Positions 6,444-16,133 of a stretch of 63,834 nt of DNA are shown piece after piece. The stretch lies in NCBI GenBank assembly GCA_018714845.1, contig DVMR01000051.1, positions 1-63,834 of the forward strand, read 5' to 3'. The notes beneath the pieces were generated by a model. That model saw only the letters and a list, made by a program, of their open reading frames with translations, was not told the DNA's origin and made no database searches. Position 1 is the first letter of the stretch. Each line of letters begins with the position of its first letter. The position numbers and the translations under genes are program-made. Source of the DNA: Candidatus Ventrousia excrementavium (GTDB taxonomy: Bacteria; Bacillota; Clostridia; Oscillospirales; Butyricicoccaceae).

Positions 6444-7826
6444 ATGAATAACGCCGACAAAACCATGGACAAACTGGTCGCACTTTGCAAGGGACGGGGA
6501 TTTATTTACGCAGGCAGCGAAATCTATGGCGGACTTTCCAACACCTGGGACTATGGTCCCCTGGGCGTTGAGCTGAAAAACAATGTCAAAAAGGCCTGGT
6601 GGAAGCGCTTTGTTCAGCAGTCGCCGTACAATGTCGGGCTTGACTGCGCCATTCTGATGAACCCCCAAGTCTGGGTAGCCTCGGGCCACGTGGGAGGATT
6701 TTCCGACCCCCTGATGGACTGTAAGTCCTGCCGTACACGTCATCGCGCGGACAACCTCATCGAGGCCTTTTGCGGTCATGAGCCTGACAGCCTGGATTTC
6801 GCCGATATGGAGCGTTACATCAAGGAAAACGGCATCAAATGCCCCAACTGCGGCAGCACTGACTTTACCCCCATCCGCAGCTTTAATCTGATGTTCAAAA
6901 CCTTCCTCGGCATCACCGAAGATTCAAAGTCTGAGATCTATCTGCGCCCTGAAACAGCACAGGGCATTTTTGTCAACTTCAAGAACGTTCAGCGCACCAG
7001 CCGCAAAAAAATCCCCTTTGGCATTGCGCAAATCGGCAAGGCTTTCCGCAACGAAATCACACCGGGCAATTTTATTTTCCGCACCCGCGAGTTCGAGCAG
7101 ATGGAGCTCGAGTTCTTCTGCCGTCCCGGTACAGAGCTTGACTGGTTTGACTTCTGGAAACGCACCTGCATGGAATTCCTGCATGAAATCGGTCTTTCAG
7201 CCGACAACCTGCGTTACCGCGACCACGAAAAGGAAAAGCTGTCGCACTATTCCAACGCCACAACTGACATTGAATACCTCTTCCCCTTTGGCTGGGGCGA
7301 GCTGTGGGGCGTCGCGTCTCGCACCGACTTCGACCTGAAAGCGCACCAGACGACTTCGGGCGAGAACATGGAGTATTTCGATACAGAGACCAACGAACAC
7401 TACCTGCCCTACTGCATCGAGCCGTCGGTCGGCGTTGACCGCATGGTTCTTGCCGCTTTGTGCGATGCATATGATGAAGAGGTCGTTGACGCTGAAAAGA
7501 ACGACACCCGCGTTGTGCTGCGCTTCTCCCCTGCTCTGGCTCCGGTCAAGTGCGCCGTTCTTCCCCTGTCCAAAAAGCTGAGCGAAAAGGCGCGCGCTGT
7601 TCACGACCAGCTGACCGCTGACTTTACCTGCGATTTTGACGATGCAGGCTCCATCGGCAAGCGTTACCGCCGTCAGGACGAAATCGGCACCCCCTTCTGC
7701 GTCACCTATGATTTTGAAAGCGAGACCGACGGCTGCGTCACTGTTCGTGAGCGCGACAGCATGACCCAGGTGCGCCTTCCCATCGACCAGCTGCACGATT
7801 ATATTGCAGAAAAAGTCGCTTTCTAA
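6444..7826 (+). CDS. glyS: Glycyl-tRNA synthetase, homodimeric type
   Basis: A 460-residue class II synthetase charging tRNA-Gly. The start [20 protein letters not shown] and the fold motifs identify the alpha2 (GlyQS) type: [17 protein letters not shown] (motif 1 region, about 27-43), [10 protein letters not shown], a zinc-knuckle-like CxxC near 130, [21 protein letters not shown] (motif 2, about 200-220) and GVDRMVLA (motif 3, about 330), then the anticodon-binding domain. GGAGGG precedes ATG. The length is normal for the family. Bacteria with this type lack the GlyQ/GlyS heterotetramer. Confidence 0.96.
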   Translation: MNNADKTMDKLVALCKGRGFIYAGSEIYGGLSNTWDYGPLGVELKNNVKKAWWKRFVQQSPYNVGLDCAILMNPQVWVASGHVGGFSDPLMDCKSCRTRHRADNLIEAFCGHEPDSLDFADMERYIKENGIKCPNCGSTDFTPIRSFNLMFKTFLGITEDSKSEIYLRPETAQGIFVNFKNVQRTSRKKIPFGIAQIGKAFRNEITPGNFIFRTREFEQMELEFFCRPGTELDWFDFWKRTCMEFLHEIGLSADNLRYRDHEKEKLSHYSNATTDIEYLFPFGWGELWGVASRTDFDLKAHQTTSGENMEYFDTETNEHYLPYCIEPSVGVDRMVLAALCDAYDEEVVDAEKNDTRVVLRFSPALAPVKCAVLPLSKKLSEKARAVHDQLTADFTCDFDDAGSIGKRYRRQDEIGTPFCVTYDFESETDGCVTVRERDSMTQVRLPIDQLHDYIAEKVAF

Positions 7827-7966
7827 CGGCTTCTCTACCCCCGGTTTTACTGATTTGTCATTTTTTCAGACGAGTTTAAAAACCCGCAAAGCGTTGCAAT
7901 GACTGGGTTTTCGGGGTGTTCCAAAAATTGGCCTGAATTTTTGTATATCTTTTGTAACTATTTTGT

Positions 7967-7994
7967 TTGACTTTTGTTACTTTTATGGTAGAAT
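7967..7994 (+). promoter_or_regulatory. Promoter for the gene at 8013
   Basis: TTGACT, 16 bases, TAGAAT, 18 bases before the start codon. A weak 7-bp hairpin (AAAACCC / GGGTTTT, 7879-7911) just upstream may terminate glyS. Confidence 0.6.
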
Positions 7995-8012
7995 AAGAAT
8001 GGAGGTAAGCTG

Positions 8013-8315
8013 ATGAACGCTTCGACACAAGGCAGCGATTTTCCGCTCGTTTACAAGGGCCGTCCTTTGATGAGAAAGGACACCATGATTTATTACGGGA
8101 GCATGGCCGACAAGTACATCATCATGATGCAGGTGGCCTCGTCTGAACCATTAAAAGACATTAAGCTCTCTGGGCGGGTATCGGTGCAGCTTCAGCTGAC
8201 CGACCCCGAGATCAGCTCTCGGGACCGAGTCGTGAAATCAACCGAAAAGGACGGGATTTGGAACGCATTGGACATTGCATCCATCTGGCTGGAAAGGGCC
8301 CTGAGCGGCAAATAG
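8013..8315 (+). CDS. Conserved-type hypothetical protein
   Basis: 100 residues, soluble, no signal peptide. The sequence (GRPLMRKDTMIYYGSMADKY, SGRVSVQLQLTDPEIS, then a C-terminal helix NALDIASIWLERAL) has a normal amino-acid make-up, a good promoter and GGAGG upstream, so it is a real gene. I do not recognise the family. It lies 35 bases before the NlpC/P60 hydrolase and is probably cotranscribed with it. Confidence 0.6.
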   Translation: MNASTQGSDFPLVYKGRPLMRKDTMIYYGSMADKYIIMMQVASSEPLKDIKLSGRVSVQLQLTDPEISSRDRVVKSTEKDGIWNALDIASIWLERALSGK

Positions 8316-8350
8316 TATTCCGCCCGTCCCCCTGAACCCCGGAGGTAATT

Positions 8351-9268
8351 ATGAAAATCACCAAGCTATTGTTGGCCGGCGCGATGACCGCCACCCTGAT
8401 GTCTATTTCCGCCTTTGCCTTTGATGTGCAGGGCGGCACTGTTGAGACCTCTTCAGTGGTCAATTTCCGCGCCGGCGCATCGACCTCGCACGACGTGTTG
8501 GACAAACTGTCCAACGGCGACCGTGTCTGCGTGCTGGACGAGGCCGAGAACGGCTGGTACAAGGCCGCCTACAACGGCATCGTCGGTTATGTCAGCAGCG
8601 AGTATGTCACCCTGTCCCCGGTCATGAACATTGAGCCGGGCGGAGCGCAGGTGACGACCGAGGTCCTCAACATGCGTGCCGAGCCCTCGACATCGGCGGC
8701 TATTCTCACCCGCCTGACGAGCGGTAATATTGCCAAAATCATTGGCATCAACAACGGCTGGCTGAAAGTTACTTATGGTTCGTACACCGGTTATATCCAC
8801 CCTGATTATGTCGAGGTTGTTGCCTATTCTGCGACCCCTGCCCGCAACGCTTCTTCCTCTGATGCAGCGGCTGTTTCATCGACTTCCAGCGGTGTGCGTC
8901 AGGAAATCGTCGATTATGCCAAGACTTTCCTCGGCGTCAAGTATGTGTACGGCGGTTCGTCGCCCAAGGGCTTTGACTGCTCGGGCTTTACCAAATACGT
9001 ATTCTCGCATTTCAACATCAGCCTGCAGCGCACGTCTTCAGCGCAGTATTCGACCAGCGTGACCAAAATCAGCAAGTCCGAGCTTCAGCCCGGTGATCTG
9101 GTGTTTTTCAGCAGCTCGGCGGGTTCCAGCTCGGTCGGCCATGTCGGTATTTACATCGGCAACGGCAACTTTATCCACGCTTCTTCTCCGGGCGATGTTG
9201 TCAAAATTGACTCCATGGACAGCACCTATTACAGCACCCATTACGTCGGTTCGGGCACTGTTCTGTAA
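8351..9268 (+). CDS. Secreted SH3-domain NlpC/P60 peptidoglycan hydrolase
   Basis: A 305-residue secreted enzyme. Signal peptide at residues 1-23 (MKITKLLLAGA…AFA), two bacterial SH3 cell-wall-binding repeats (about 28-90 and 95-160, each NFRAGAS/NMRAEPS-like), a serine/alanine-rich linker (about 165-180) and a C-terminal NlpC/P60 domain. The catalytic cysteine is in GFDCSGFTKYVF near 215, with histidines in VGHVGIYIG and FIHAS. It should cut the D-Glu to meso-diaminopimelate or similar stem-peptide bond outside the cell, in wall turnover or cell separation. GGAGG precedes ATG; a terminator follows. Confidence 0.93.
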   Translation: MKITKLLLAGAMTATLMSISAFAFDVQGGTVETSSVVNFRAGASTSHDVLDKLSNGDRVCVLDEAENGWYKAAYNGIVGYVSSEYVTLSPVMNIEPGGAQVTTEVLNMRAEPSTSAAILTRLTSGNIAKIIGINNGWLKVTYGSYTGYIHPDYVEVVAYSATPARNASSSDAAAVSSTSSGVRQEIVDYAKTFLGVKYVYGGSSPKGFDCSGFTKYVFSHFNISLQRTSSAQYSTSVTKISKSELQPGDLVFFSSSAGSSSVGHVGIYIGNGNFIHASSPGDVVKIDSMDSTYYSTHYVGSGTVL

Positions 9269-9280
9269 AACAAGATATGC

Positions 9281-9315
9281 TGAAAGCGGTACGCTTTATG
9301 CGTACCGCTTTTTTT
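9281..9315 (+). terminator. Terminator after the NlpC/P60 gene
   Basis: A 12-bp perfect stem (AAAGCGGTACGC) with a TTTAT loop and T-run. The T-run touches the stop codon of convergent rnmV. Confidence 0.88.
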
Positions 9316-9901
9316 ACATCTGCAATTCCCGAACAATCTCGCCGAGCTGCTGAACGGTCAGCTGTCCGCTCAGCCAGCGGCACAAAGCGCCTGAACTCAT
9401 ATTAAGCGGCAGCCCCAGCGTGCATAGCAGCTGGCGGCGCAGCGCGGCGCTGTTGGGCTTTCCGCTCAGCCCCAAGGTATACAGGTCTCCTGTTGTAATG
9501 GGCTCTGTTGCCACGTCCTGGAGCTCACGCGCAGCTCCACAGGACAGGACAGCGTGAACAATTTCTTCTTCCGTCACGCCTTCGACGCCGAGCAGTCCCT
9601 CTTTGGACGGTATGTTTTTGCGCTTCTCCCGCCCCTCGTGCGCGCCAATGTAGGCATGATATACCTGCCCCTTTTGAATCGCTGAGCGGAGAAAATTGCG
9701 GATAACCAGCCCGGCGCCGTCCGGGTCAGTCAAAATAATAATTCCACGCTCAACGGCCAGGCGGCGAAGAAAATCCAGCGTCTGCACATCATTGAAAATG
9801 GCAAAGCCGCCCACCGGAACAATCAGTGCGTCAAAAATCTGGCTGAGCTTGTTTTTATCATAGCGCCCTTCGACAACAATGGCCTGTTTGACCGCAATCA
9901 T
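9314..9901 (-). CDS. rnmV: Ribonuclease M5
   Basis: A 195-residue Toprim-domain nuclease that matures the 5S rRNA precursor with ribosomal protein L18. Toprim motifs are clear: IVVEGRYDK near residue 8 (catalytic Glu) and LTDPDGAG near 57 (DxD). The C-terminal helical domain (about 110-195) is typical of RnmV/DUF4093 proteins. Its ATG overlaps the holA stop (ATGA), so it is the last gene of the operon running down from tagA. Confidence 0.85.
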   Translation of the reverse strand: MIAVKQAIVVEGRYDKNKLSQIFDALIVPVGGFAIFNDVQTLDFLRRLAVERGIIILTDPDGAGLVIRNFLRSAIQKGQVYHAYIGAHEGREKRKNIPSKEGLLGVEGVTEEEIVHAVLSCGAARELQDVATEPITTGDLYTLGLSGKPNSAALRRQLLCTLGLPLNMSSGALCRWLSGQLTVQQLGEIVRELQM

Positions 9902-10944
9902 CGATTTTCCTCACGCGCAGCGGCAAGGCGCAGCAGCAGCAGCTCCACCGTGCGCTCGTCATCAGGCAGGTTGCTTTTGATGCCCAAATCAGCTTCCAGA
10001 CACAGGCGGGCCGCCTGCCGCAGCCAGGGCAGCTCCATATGCGTACATGCACGCAACAGCAAGCGGGCCGGATAGGCCGACCGTAGCCCGCACAGCCGCA
10101 TGACTTCCCCCTCGCCGCCGCGGTTTTCCAGCACCAGCCGCGCCGCGTACAGGCGCTGCAGCTGCTTGGTGATGGCCGCCAGCACGGCGATGGGCTGGTT
10201 TTTGGCGGCAAACAGGTCGCGCAGCAAGCCGATGCTCTCGCGGTGCCGGCCCTCCATGATATGGTCTGTTAAATCAAAGACCTGCGCTTCCAGCGCGCGC
10301 GAAGCAAGCTGGTCAATATCCTGCCGGGTGATTTCTTTTTGCGGTGTTCCGGCCGCGATTTTTTCAATTTCAGTGATCAGGTTAGTCATCAGCGACCCGC
10401 ACAGAAAGACCAGGTGCTCACACTCTGCCCGCCCGATGGTTTTGCCCAGCGCGCTAAAACGGCGCCGAATCCACGGCGCCAAGTCCGCCATGCCGGCGCG
10501 CTCGAACTCAACAATCTGTGCCTTTTTTTCAAGCAGCTTCCACAGCGCCAGACGCTTGTCCGGCTTAAACTCCTGCGCGTCAAAATAGAAAATCAGGCAT
10601 ACGGTGTCCGGAAGATTTTCCAGCAGGCTGGTCAACGTGTCTTTCATCGCACCGGACGCACGCATGACCGGATAATCCTGCACAATGACGACTTTTTTGT
10701 CCGCCCCAAAGGGAAGTCCTGTCACTGCGTCTGTCAGCGTGTCCGGCGTTGTCTGGCGTTCGCTCAGCTCTGTAATATTGAAATCAGGCAGTCCGTCCCC
10801 TACCGCGCATTTGATGACAGCGTCGCGGTAATACTCCTTTAAATAGCTCTCTTCACCGTAAAATACATACAGCGGCGCGACCGTTCCGTCCGCCAGGTCG
10901 CTTTTGAGCTTTTGAAATGCCTTTTGGTCCTTTTTCGCCGCCAT
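9898..10944 (-). CDS. holA: DNA polymerase III delta subunit
   Basis: A 348-residue clamp-loader subunit that opens the beta sliding clamp during replication. LYVFYGEESYLKEYYRDAV (about residues 25-43), the KVVIVQDYP strand near 90 and the C-terminal helical collar fit HolA. The start is ATG 10944, with AGGTG (overlapping the comEC stop) 5 bases upstream; a TTG at 10959 is in frame but less likely. The order comEC-holA is a common Firmicutes arrangement. Confidence 0.9.
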   Translation of the reverse strand: MAAKKDQKAFQKLKSDLADGTVAPLYVFYGEESYLKEYYRDAVIKCAVGDGLPDFNITELSERQTTPDTLTDAVTGLPFGADKKVVIVQDYPVMRASGAMKDTLTSLLENLPDTVCLIFYFDAQEFKPDKRLALWKLLEKKAQIVEFERAGMADLAPWIRRRFSALGKTIGRAECEHLVFLCGSLMTNLITEIEKIAAGTPQKEITRQDIDQLASRALEAQVFDLTDHIMEGRHRESIGLLRDLFAAKNQPIAVLAAITKQLQRLYAARLVLENRGGEGEVMRLCGLRSAYPARLLLRACTHMELPWLRQAARLCLEADLGIKSNLPDDERTVELLLLRLAAAREENR

Positions 10945-10952
10945 TTCATCAC

Positions 10953-13130
10953 CTACCAATTCAGGGTCGTCAATTCAACGCTTTCACGCCGCGACAGGCT
11001 GTAGATGCCCACGCCGGCCCTCACATCGTCCTGTATGGGCAGATAGCTGCTGTCTGCACACAGCACCGCGCGGCAGCCGGCAGCATGCAACAGCCGTTCA
11101 GCAGCCGGGCTATCCGCCAAAAAGCCTTGAGTCACCACTGCGATATCACCGGTCAGCAGTTCGCCGTCTTCATATGTGACATAATCAATGGCCGCTGCCT
11201 GCGTCAGGTCGAGCAGCGTCAGGTGCGGCAGCAGCACACGCACTGCGCATGATGTGCCGCCCAGCGGAATGAGCTCAACGCGCGCGCTCCCCCATTGCAG
11301 GCTTCCGCCTTCGGAGTAAACGCTGTCCGACCACCGGGCCGCCCGGCTTCCCGCCGGGGCAAGACTCTGTCCGACGTCGATTTCATTGCAAAAAACGCCA
11401 AGTCCCCCGCCAGCACGCACCGCCGGCGATGTGACGAGCAGAGTGTCCACCCCGCCCCGTCCCCAACGGTACAGATGCTCCTCAACAATGCGGGCGTTGC
11501 GCCCCGCGGCACCCAGTCCACAGTTGACGGCATAGCTTCGGCCGCCGGAATCAATCAAAAGAACAGCTGCTCCGTCAGTGCTGACAATGCTGGTGCGGGT
11601 AAGCACCATGCGCTCAGCCCCGGAAAACACGACACACAGGACAAGCAATCCGCCTGTCAGAGGAAGCAGCCCGCGCAGCGGGCGTTTTTTCCGCAGCGCA
11701 ATCAACAAGGCCAGCGCGGCAGCCAGAATCACCAGCAGGTACGGACTATCAGAAGCCGCTGTCAGCGCCGGATTGTCGCCGAACAGATGGGTCATTCCCG
11801 TGATGTAGCGCATCACCGGCCATACCAGCCACTGCGCGAAAAACGCAGCGCCCGGCATCCACACCAGAGACAGCAGCAGCATCACAATTCCCAGCGCCAT
11901 GGCCAGCGTCACAGCCCACAGCACCAGCAGGCCTGACAGTACAGAGAGGACGGACACGCGTGAAAAGAACAGCATGGTCACCGGAGTGACACAAGCCGTC
12001 GCCGCCAGCGACACCGCCGTACATGAAATAAGATACCCGACCGGCTTTTTGAGCATCCGGTGTTTCGGCGGACTGGGAAACGCAGCCACCAGAGCCGGGG
12101 CAAAGAGCAGGATGCCCAGTGTGGCGCTGAAAGACAGCAGCAATGACGGCGACAGCAGTGAAAACGGATTAAGGGCCGCCAGCACAAGCAGGGCGGCAAA
12201 AAGCGACGTCAGGGAATCGCTTTCACGGCGCAGGAAAAAGGCGGCAGCTGCCATGAGCGACATGACGGCAGCGCGCATGATTGACGGCGACATCCCGGTA
12301 AAGCCCGCATACAGAATGATGAGCGGGACAGCGGCCGCACTGCCCCAGCGTTTGCCGAGAAGAGCGCAGGCAAACCCCACAAGCAGTGACAGGTGCATCC
12401 CCGACACCGCCGCAATGTGCGACAGGCCGCTGACGCTGAGCGCCGAGCGCAGTTCGCGGCTCATACTTCCCGTATCGCCGCAAATCAGGGCCTTGAGCAG
12501 CGCGCCTTCGTCGCCGCCAAGCAGGCTGTCGATGCGTTGCCCGACTACATCAGACCACTGTGCAAACCGCGCCCGCCAGGATGGCGGTGAGGATGTGTCC
12601 ACCGTCAGCGGCCCGGTTTGACGCGCTGACCACAGCAGCCCGTCAGCCAAACGGTCAGACGGACGCACGACACCGACAAAGGTAATGCGGCTGCCGGGCG
12701 CCAGCTCAGGAGACCCGTCGGTCAGGTAAACAAAAATCCGGCCGTGCGCCGGCCGCCCATTGAGCGTCAAAAGGTTGCCCTCAGCTGTACCGTACGTCGC
12801 GTAACCCGCGGCACGCGCTGTCAGCTCAACGGTCAGCTCTCCTCCCTGCTCCTGCCAAGATTCCGCCGGCCGCAGTGAGATGTACCAGAATCCGAGCACC
12901 CACGCCAGCCCGCAGGTTAGTCCGGCAATCCAGGTCAGCGCTCGCCGACGCAGCCAGATACCCAGTGCCAGCCCGGGCAGCAGAGCTGCTGCGAGCACCC
13001 ACAAAAGCGGCCGCGGCCATCCGCCACTGTACACCAGTGCAAAAACGGCGCAGACAGCACAAAAAGCGGCAGAAAAGCAAAGCAGCCTGCGGGGCTGCCC
13101 TGCCGCAATCTGCCGCTTTTGCCCGGTCAC
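10953..13130 (-). CDS. comEC: ComEC/Rec2 DNA-uptake channel, degenerate C-terminal domain
   Basis: A 725-residue membrane protein that carries single-stranded DNA across the membrane in natural transformation. N-terminal helices and soluble DUF4131 region (about 1-200), the Competence domain with many helices (about 210-490; SGLSHIAAVSGMHLSLLVG near 235), then a shortened metallo-beta-lactamase-like tail (about 510-725). In that tail the normal THPDxDHxGG metal motif is replaced by TSPAVRAGG, so the nuclease site appears lost. It begins with GTG three bases after the HIT gene stop. Confidence 0.88.
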   Translation of the reverse strand: MTGQKRQIAAGQPRRLLCFSAAFCAVCAVFALVYSGGWPRPLLWVLAAALLPGLALGIWLRRRALTWIAGLTCGLAWVLGFWYISLRPAESWQEQGGELTVELTARAAGYATYGTAEGNLLTLNGRPAHGRIFVYLTDGSPELAPGSRITFVGVVRPSDRLADGLLWSARQTGPLTVDTSSPPSWRARFAQWSDVVGQRIDSLLGGDEGALLKALICGDTGSMSRELRSALSVSGLSHIAAVSGMHLSLLVGFACALLGKRWGSAAAVPLIILYAGFTGMSPSIMRAAVMSLMAAAAFFLRRESDSLTSLFAALLVLAALNPFSLLSPSLLLSFSATLGILLFAPALVAAFPSPPKHRMLKKPVGYLISCTAVSLAATACVTPVTMLFFSRVSVLSVLSGLLVLWAVTLAMALGIVMLLLSLVWMPGAAFFAQWLVWPVMRYITGMTHLFGDNPALTAASDSPYLLVILAAALALLIALRKKRPLRGLLPLTGGLLVLCVVFSGAERMVLTRTSIVSTDGAAVLLIDSGGRSYAVNCGLGAAGRNARIVEEHLYRWGRGGVDTLLVTSPAVRAGGGLGVFCNEIDVGQSLAPAGSRAARWSDSVYSEGGSLQWGSARVELIPLGGTSCAVRVLLPHLTLLDLTQAAAIDYVTYEDGELLTGDIAVVTQGFLADSPAAERLLHAAGCRAVLCADSSYLPIQDDVRAGVGIYSLSRRESVELTTLNW

Positions 13131-13133
13131 GGC

Positions 13134-13469
13134 TTACGCCATGGCGCCCAGCGTTCCCCCTGCCAGCACATGAAAATGCAGGTGGTGCACTGTCTGCCCG
13201 GCCTGTTCGCCGCAATTTGTGACCACACGATAGCTTTCAATGCCCTGCTCACGGGTCAGCCTGGCAATAACGGCAAAAATGTGGGCGACAATATCGCTGT
13301 TCTGCTCATTGATGTCAAATGCGCCCGTCAGTTCATGCGTCTTGGGAATGACAAGGAAGTGCACGGGTGCAGCCGGAGCGATGTCGTAGAAAGCAATGAC
13401 ACGCTCATCCTCATACAGCTTTTTTGACGGGATTTCGCCCGCGACGATTTTACAAAACACACAGTCCAT
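13134..13469 (-). CDS. HIT family nucleotide hydrolase
   Basis: A 111-residue HinT-type protein. CVFCKIVAGEIPSKKLYED at the start, FLVIPKTH near 40 and the histidine triad VHHLHFHVLAG near 95-105 are diagnostic. Such enzymes hydrolyse purine nucleoside phosphoramidates or acyl-adenylates. It lies 9 bases after alaS; clearing aminoacyl-adenylates made by the synthetase is one possible link (inference). GAGGTG precedes ATG. Confidence 0.92.
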   Translation of the reverse strand: MDCVFCKIVAGEIPSKKLYEDERVIAFYDIAPAAPVHFLVIPKTHELTGAFDINEQNSDIVAHIFAVIARLTREQGIESYRVVTNCGEQAGQTVHHLHFHVLAGGTLGAMA

Positions 13470-13478
13470 TTCTGCACC

Positions 13479-16118
13479 TCATTTCAGCATATTTTCCACC
13501 AGGTTGTTGACCGATTCCAGCGCCTTTTCCAGCTGGGACGCATCGCGTCCGCCCGCCGTGGCGCTGTCCGGACGGCCGCCGCCGCCGCCGCCACACATCT
13601 TGGCCAGCTCGCGGACAATGTTACCGGCGTGCGCGCCTTTTTTGACCGCTTCGGTGCCGCAGGCCGCCGCAAACTGCACCTTGCCCTCGGGTGTGACCAT
13701 TGCAAGTACAGCGACCATGTTGGGGGCGCGGTCGCGGATGGAATCGCTCAGGCTGCGCAGCGCCTCGGCGCTGGTCTCGTCGACCTTGACGGCCAGCACA
13801 TTGACGCTGCCCGCCGCTTTGGCAAAATTCAAAAGCTCGATGGCGCGGAAGCGCGCCAGCTTTGCGCTCAATTCCTCATTCTTGTGCGCCAGTTCACGCA
13901 AATCGCCCGTCATCTGCGCCGCTTTGCGCACCAAATCTGCCGGCGTAGTTTTCAGCGAGTGCGCCGTCTCATTCAGCGCGCTGTCCATTTCATAAATCAG
14001 GCTCAAAAGCCCCTTGCCGCAGAACGCCTCAATGCGGCGCACGCCGGCGGCAACCGACGCTTCAGACGTGATTTTGAAACCGCCGATGCGGGCAGTGTTG
14101 GGCACATGGGTACCGCCGCACAGCTCGATGGAATAATCGCCCATCGAAACGACGCGGACTTCATTGCCGTATTTCTCGCCGAAAAGAGCCATGGCCCCCA
14201 GTTTTTTGGCCTCGTCAATGGGCATTTCGCGTACACAGGCCGTCAAGTCGTCCAAAATGGCGTCGTTGACCATATTTTCAACCGCAATCATCTGCTCGGG
14301 TGTGACAGCGGCAAAGTGGGTGAAGTCAAAGCGCAGCTTGTCCGGCTCGACCAGCGAACCGGCCTGCTCGACGTGATCGCCCAATACCGTGCGCAGCGCC
14401 TTTTGCAGCAGATGCGTGGCCGAGTGCGCGCGCATGATGGCCGCACGGCGGGCGCGGTCGACGTGAAGCTCTGCCTCCTCGCCGAAGAGCAGCTGCCCCT
14501 CCGTCACCCGGACTTTATGCATGAATTTGCCGTCCGGCGTTTTTTTGGTGTCAGTCACCTGGCCCTTGCCGCCTGCTGTCTCAATCAGGCCGGTGTCACC
14601 CACCTGTCCGCCGCTCTCGGCATAAAAAGGCGTGGAATCCAGAAAAACGGTAAACTCCTCGCCCGCCGAAGCAACTGAAACCATCTCGCCCGCGCCGACA
14701 ATGGCGACAATCCTGCCCTTGCCCTCGGTGCCGTCATACCCGGTAAAGCGGGTGACCGGGACCTCGCTGAGTGAGACCTCTTCACCCTCCCAGCCAAGGC
14801 CGGCGGTGTTGCCGCGCGCCTTTTTGGCGCGCACACGCTGCTCGCCCATCAGCTTGTCAAATGCAGCGCGGTCGACCGTCATCCCCTGTTCATCCAAAAT
14901 CTCGACCGTCAGGTCGATGGGGAATCCGTAGGTGTCATACAGGCGGAAAGCATCGTCGCCCGAAAGCTCCATCTGACCGGCAGCGCGCAGGGCAGCCATC
15001 ATGTCGTCCAGCTTGGTCAGGCCGCTCTCAATCGTGTCGTTAAAGCGCTCTTCCTCGGTGCGGATGACTGTTTTGATAAAGGTCTCTTTTTCTCGCAATT
15101 CGGGGTATGCGCCCTCGTTTTCAGCGATGACAGTCTCGCACAGCTCGTGCAGGAAAGGTCGGGTGAGCCCCAGAAGCCGGCCATGACGCGCGGCGCGGCG
15201 CAAAAGACGGCGCAGCACATAGCCACGGCCCGCATTGGACGGCATGACGCCGTCGCACACCATCATGGTAACCGAGCGGGCGTGGTCGGTGATGATGCGA
15301 ATGGACACATCGCTTTTGGGGTCCTGCCCATAGGCCACGCCGGTCAGGGCCGACACATGGTCACGGATTTTTTTGATGGTATCGATGTCAAAAATCGAGC
15401 GGGTGTTTTGCATGATGCAGGCCAGGCGTTCAAGGCCGAGACCGGTGTCGATGTTCTTTTTCTCAAGCGGGGTGTAGTGGCCCTTGCCGTCGGAATTGAA
15501 CTGAGTAAAGACCAGATTCCAGAACTCGACGTACCGGTCGCAGTCGCAGCCGGGAGCGCAGCCCGGGCGGCCGCAGCCGTATTCCTCGCCGCGGTCAAAG
15601 TAAATCTCAGAGCACGGGCCGCAGGGGCCCGAGCCGATTTCCCAGAAGTTGTCCTCCCGTCCCAGACGGACGACATGGGACGGGTCGACGCCGACCTCGC
15701 GCGTCCAGATGTCATAAGCCTCGTCATCCTCTAAAAAGACCGAAGGGTAAAGCCGGTCGGCCGGCATCTTGAGCACCTGAGTAACAAACTCCCACGCCCA
15801 GCGGCAGGCGTCGCTTTTGAAGTAGTCGCCAAAAGAAAAGTTGCCCAGCATTTCAAAATAAGTGCCGTGACGGTCATCCTTGCCGACGCTCTCGATGTCA
15901 GGGGTGCGGATGCACTTCTGGCACGAGGTGGCGCGCGGCGCAGGCGGCGTCTGTTCGCCGGTGAAAAAGGGCTTGAGCGGCGCCATACCGGCATTGATGA
16001 GCAGCAGCGAATTGTCGTTCTGCGGAATGAGCGGGTAGCTTTTGAGCCGGTAGTGCCCTTTGCTTTCAAAAAAGCTGAGAAACAGCTCGCGCAGCTCATT
16101 TAATCCAATGTTTTCCAT
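13479..16118 (-). CDS. alaS: Alanyl-tRNA synthetase
   Basis: A full-length 879-residue class II enzyme: aminoacylation domain (1 to about 240, SKGHYRLKSYPLIP, RHGTYFEMLGNFSFGDYFK), tRNA-recognition helices, editing domain with AHSATHLLQKALR (about 560) and CGGTHVPNT (about 660), and the C-Ala domain ending with the glycine-rich CGGGGGGRPDSATAGG (about 845). No T-box leader: it begins only 15 bases after the U32 peptidase stop and is inside the long minus-strand cluster. Confidence 0.97.
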   Translation of the reverse strand: MENIGLNELRELFLSFFESKGHYRLKSYPLIPQNDNSLLLINAGMAPLKPFFTGEQTPPAPRATSCQKCIRTPDIESVGKDDRHGTYFEMLGNFSFGDYFKSDACRWAWEFVTQVLKMPADRLYPSVFLEDDEAYDIWTREVGVDPSHVVRLGREDNFWEIGSGPCGPCSEIYFDRGEEYGCGRPGCAPGCDCDRYVEFWNLVFTQFNSDGKGHYTPLEKKNIDTGLGLERLACIMQNTRSIFDIDTIKKIRDHVSALTGVAYGQDPKSDVSIRIITDHARSVTMMVCDGVMPSNAGRGYVLRRLLRRAARHGRLLGLTRPFLHELCETVIAENEGAYPELREKETFIKTVIRTEEERFNDTIESGLTKLDDMMAALRAAGQMELSGDDAFRLYDTYGFPIDLTVEILDEQGMTVDRAAFDKLMGEQRVRAKKARGNTAGLGWEGEEVSLSEVPVTRFTGYDGTEGKGRIVAIVGAGEMVSVASAGEEFTVFLDSTPFYAESGGQVGDTGLIETAGGKGQVTDTKKTPDGKFMHKVRVTEGQLLFGEEAELHVDRARRAAIMRAHSATHLLQKALRTVLGDHVEQAGSLVEPDKLRFDFTHFAAVTPEQMIAVENMVNDAILDDLTACVREMPIDEAKKLGAMALFGEKYGNEVRVVSMGDYSIELCGGTHVPNTARIGGFKITSEASVAAGVRRIEAFCGKGLLSLIYEMDSALNETAHSLKTTPADLVRKAAQMTGDLRELAHKNEELSAKLARFRAIELLNFAKAAGSVNVLAVKVDETSAEALRSLSDSIRDRAPNMVAVLAMVTPEGKVQFAAACGTEAVKKGAHAGNIVRELAKMCGGGGGGRPDSATAGGRDASQLEKALESVNNLVENMLK

Positions 16119-16133
16119 CTATTCATCCGTCCT

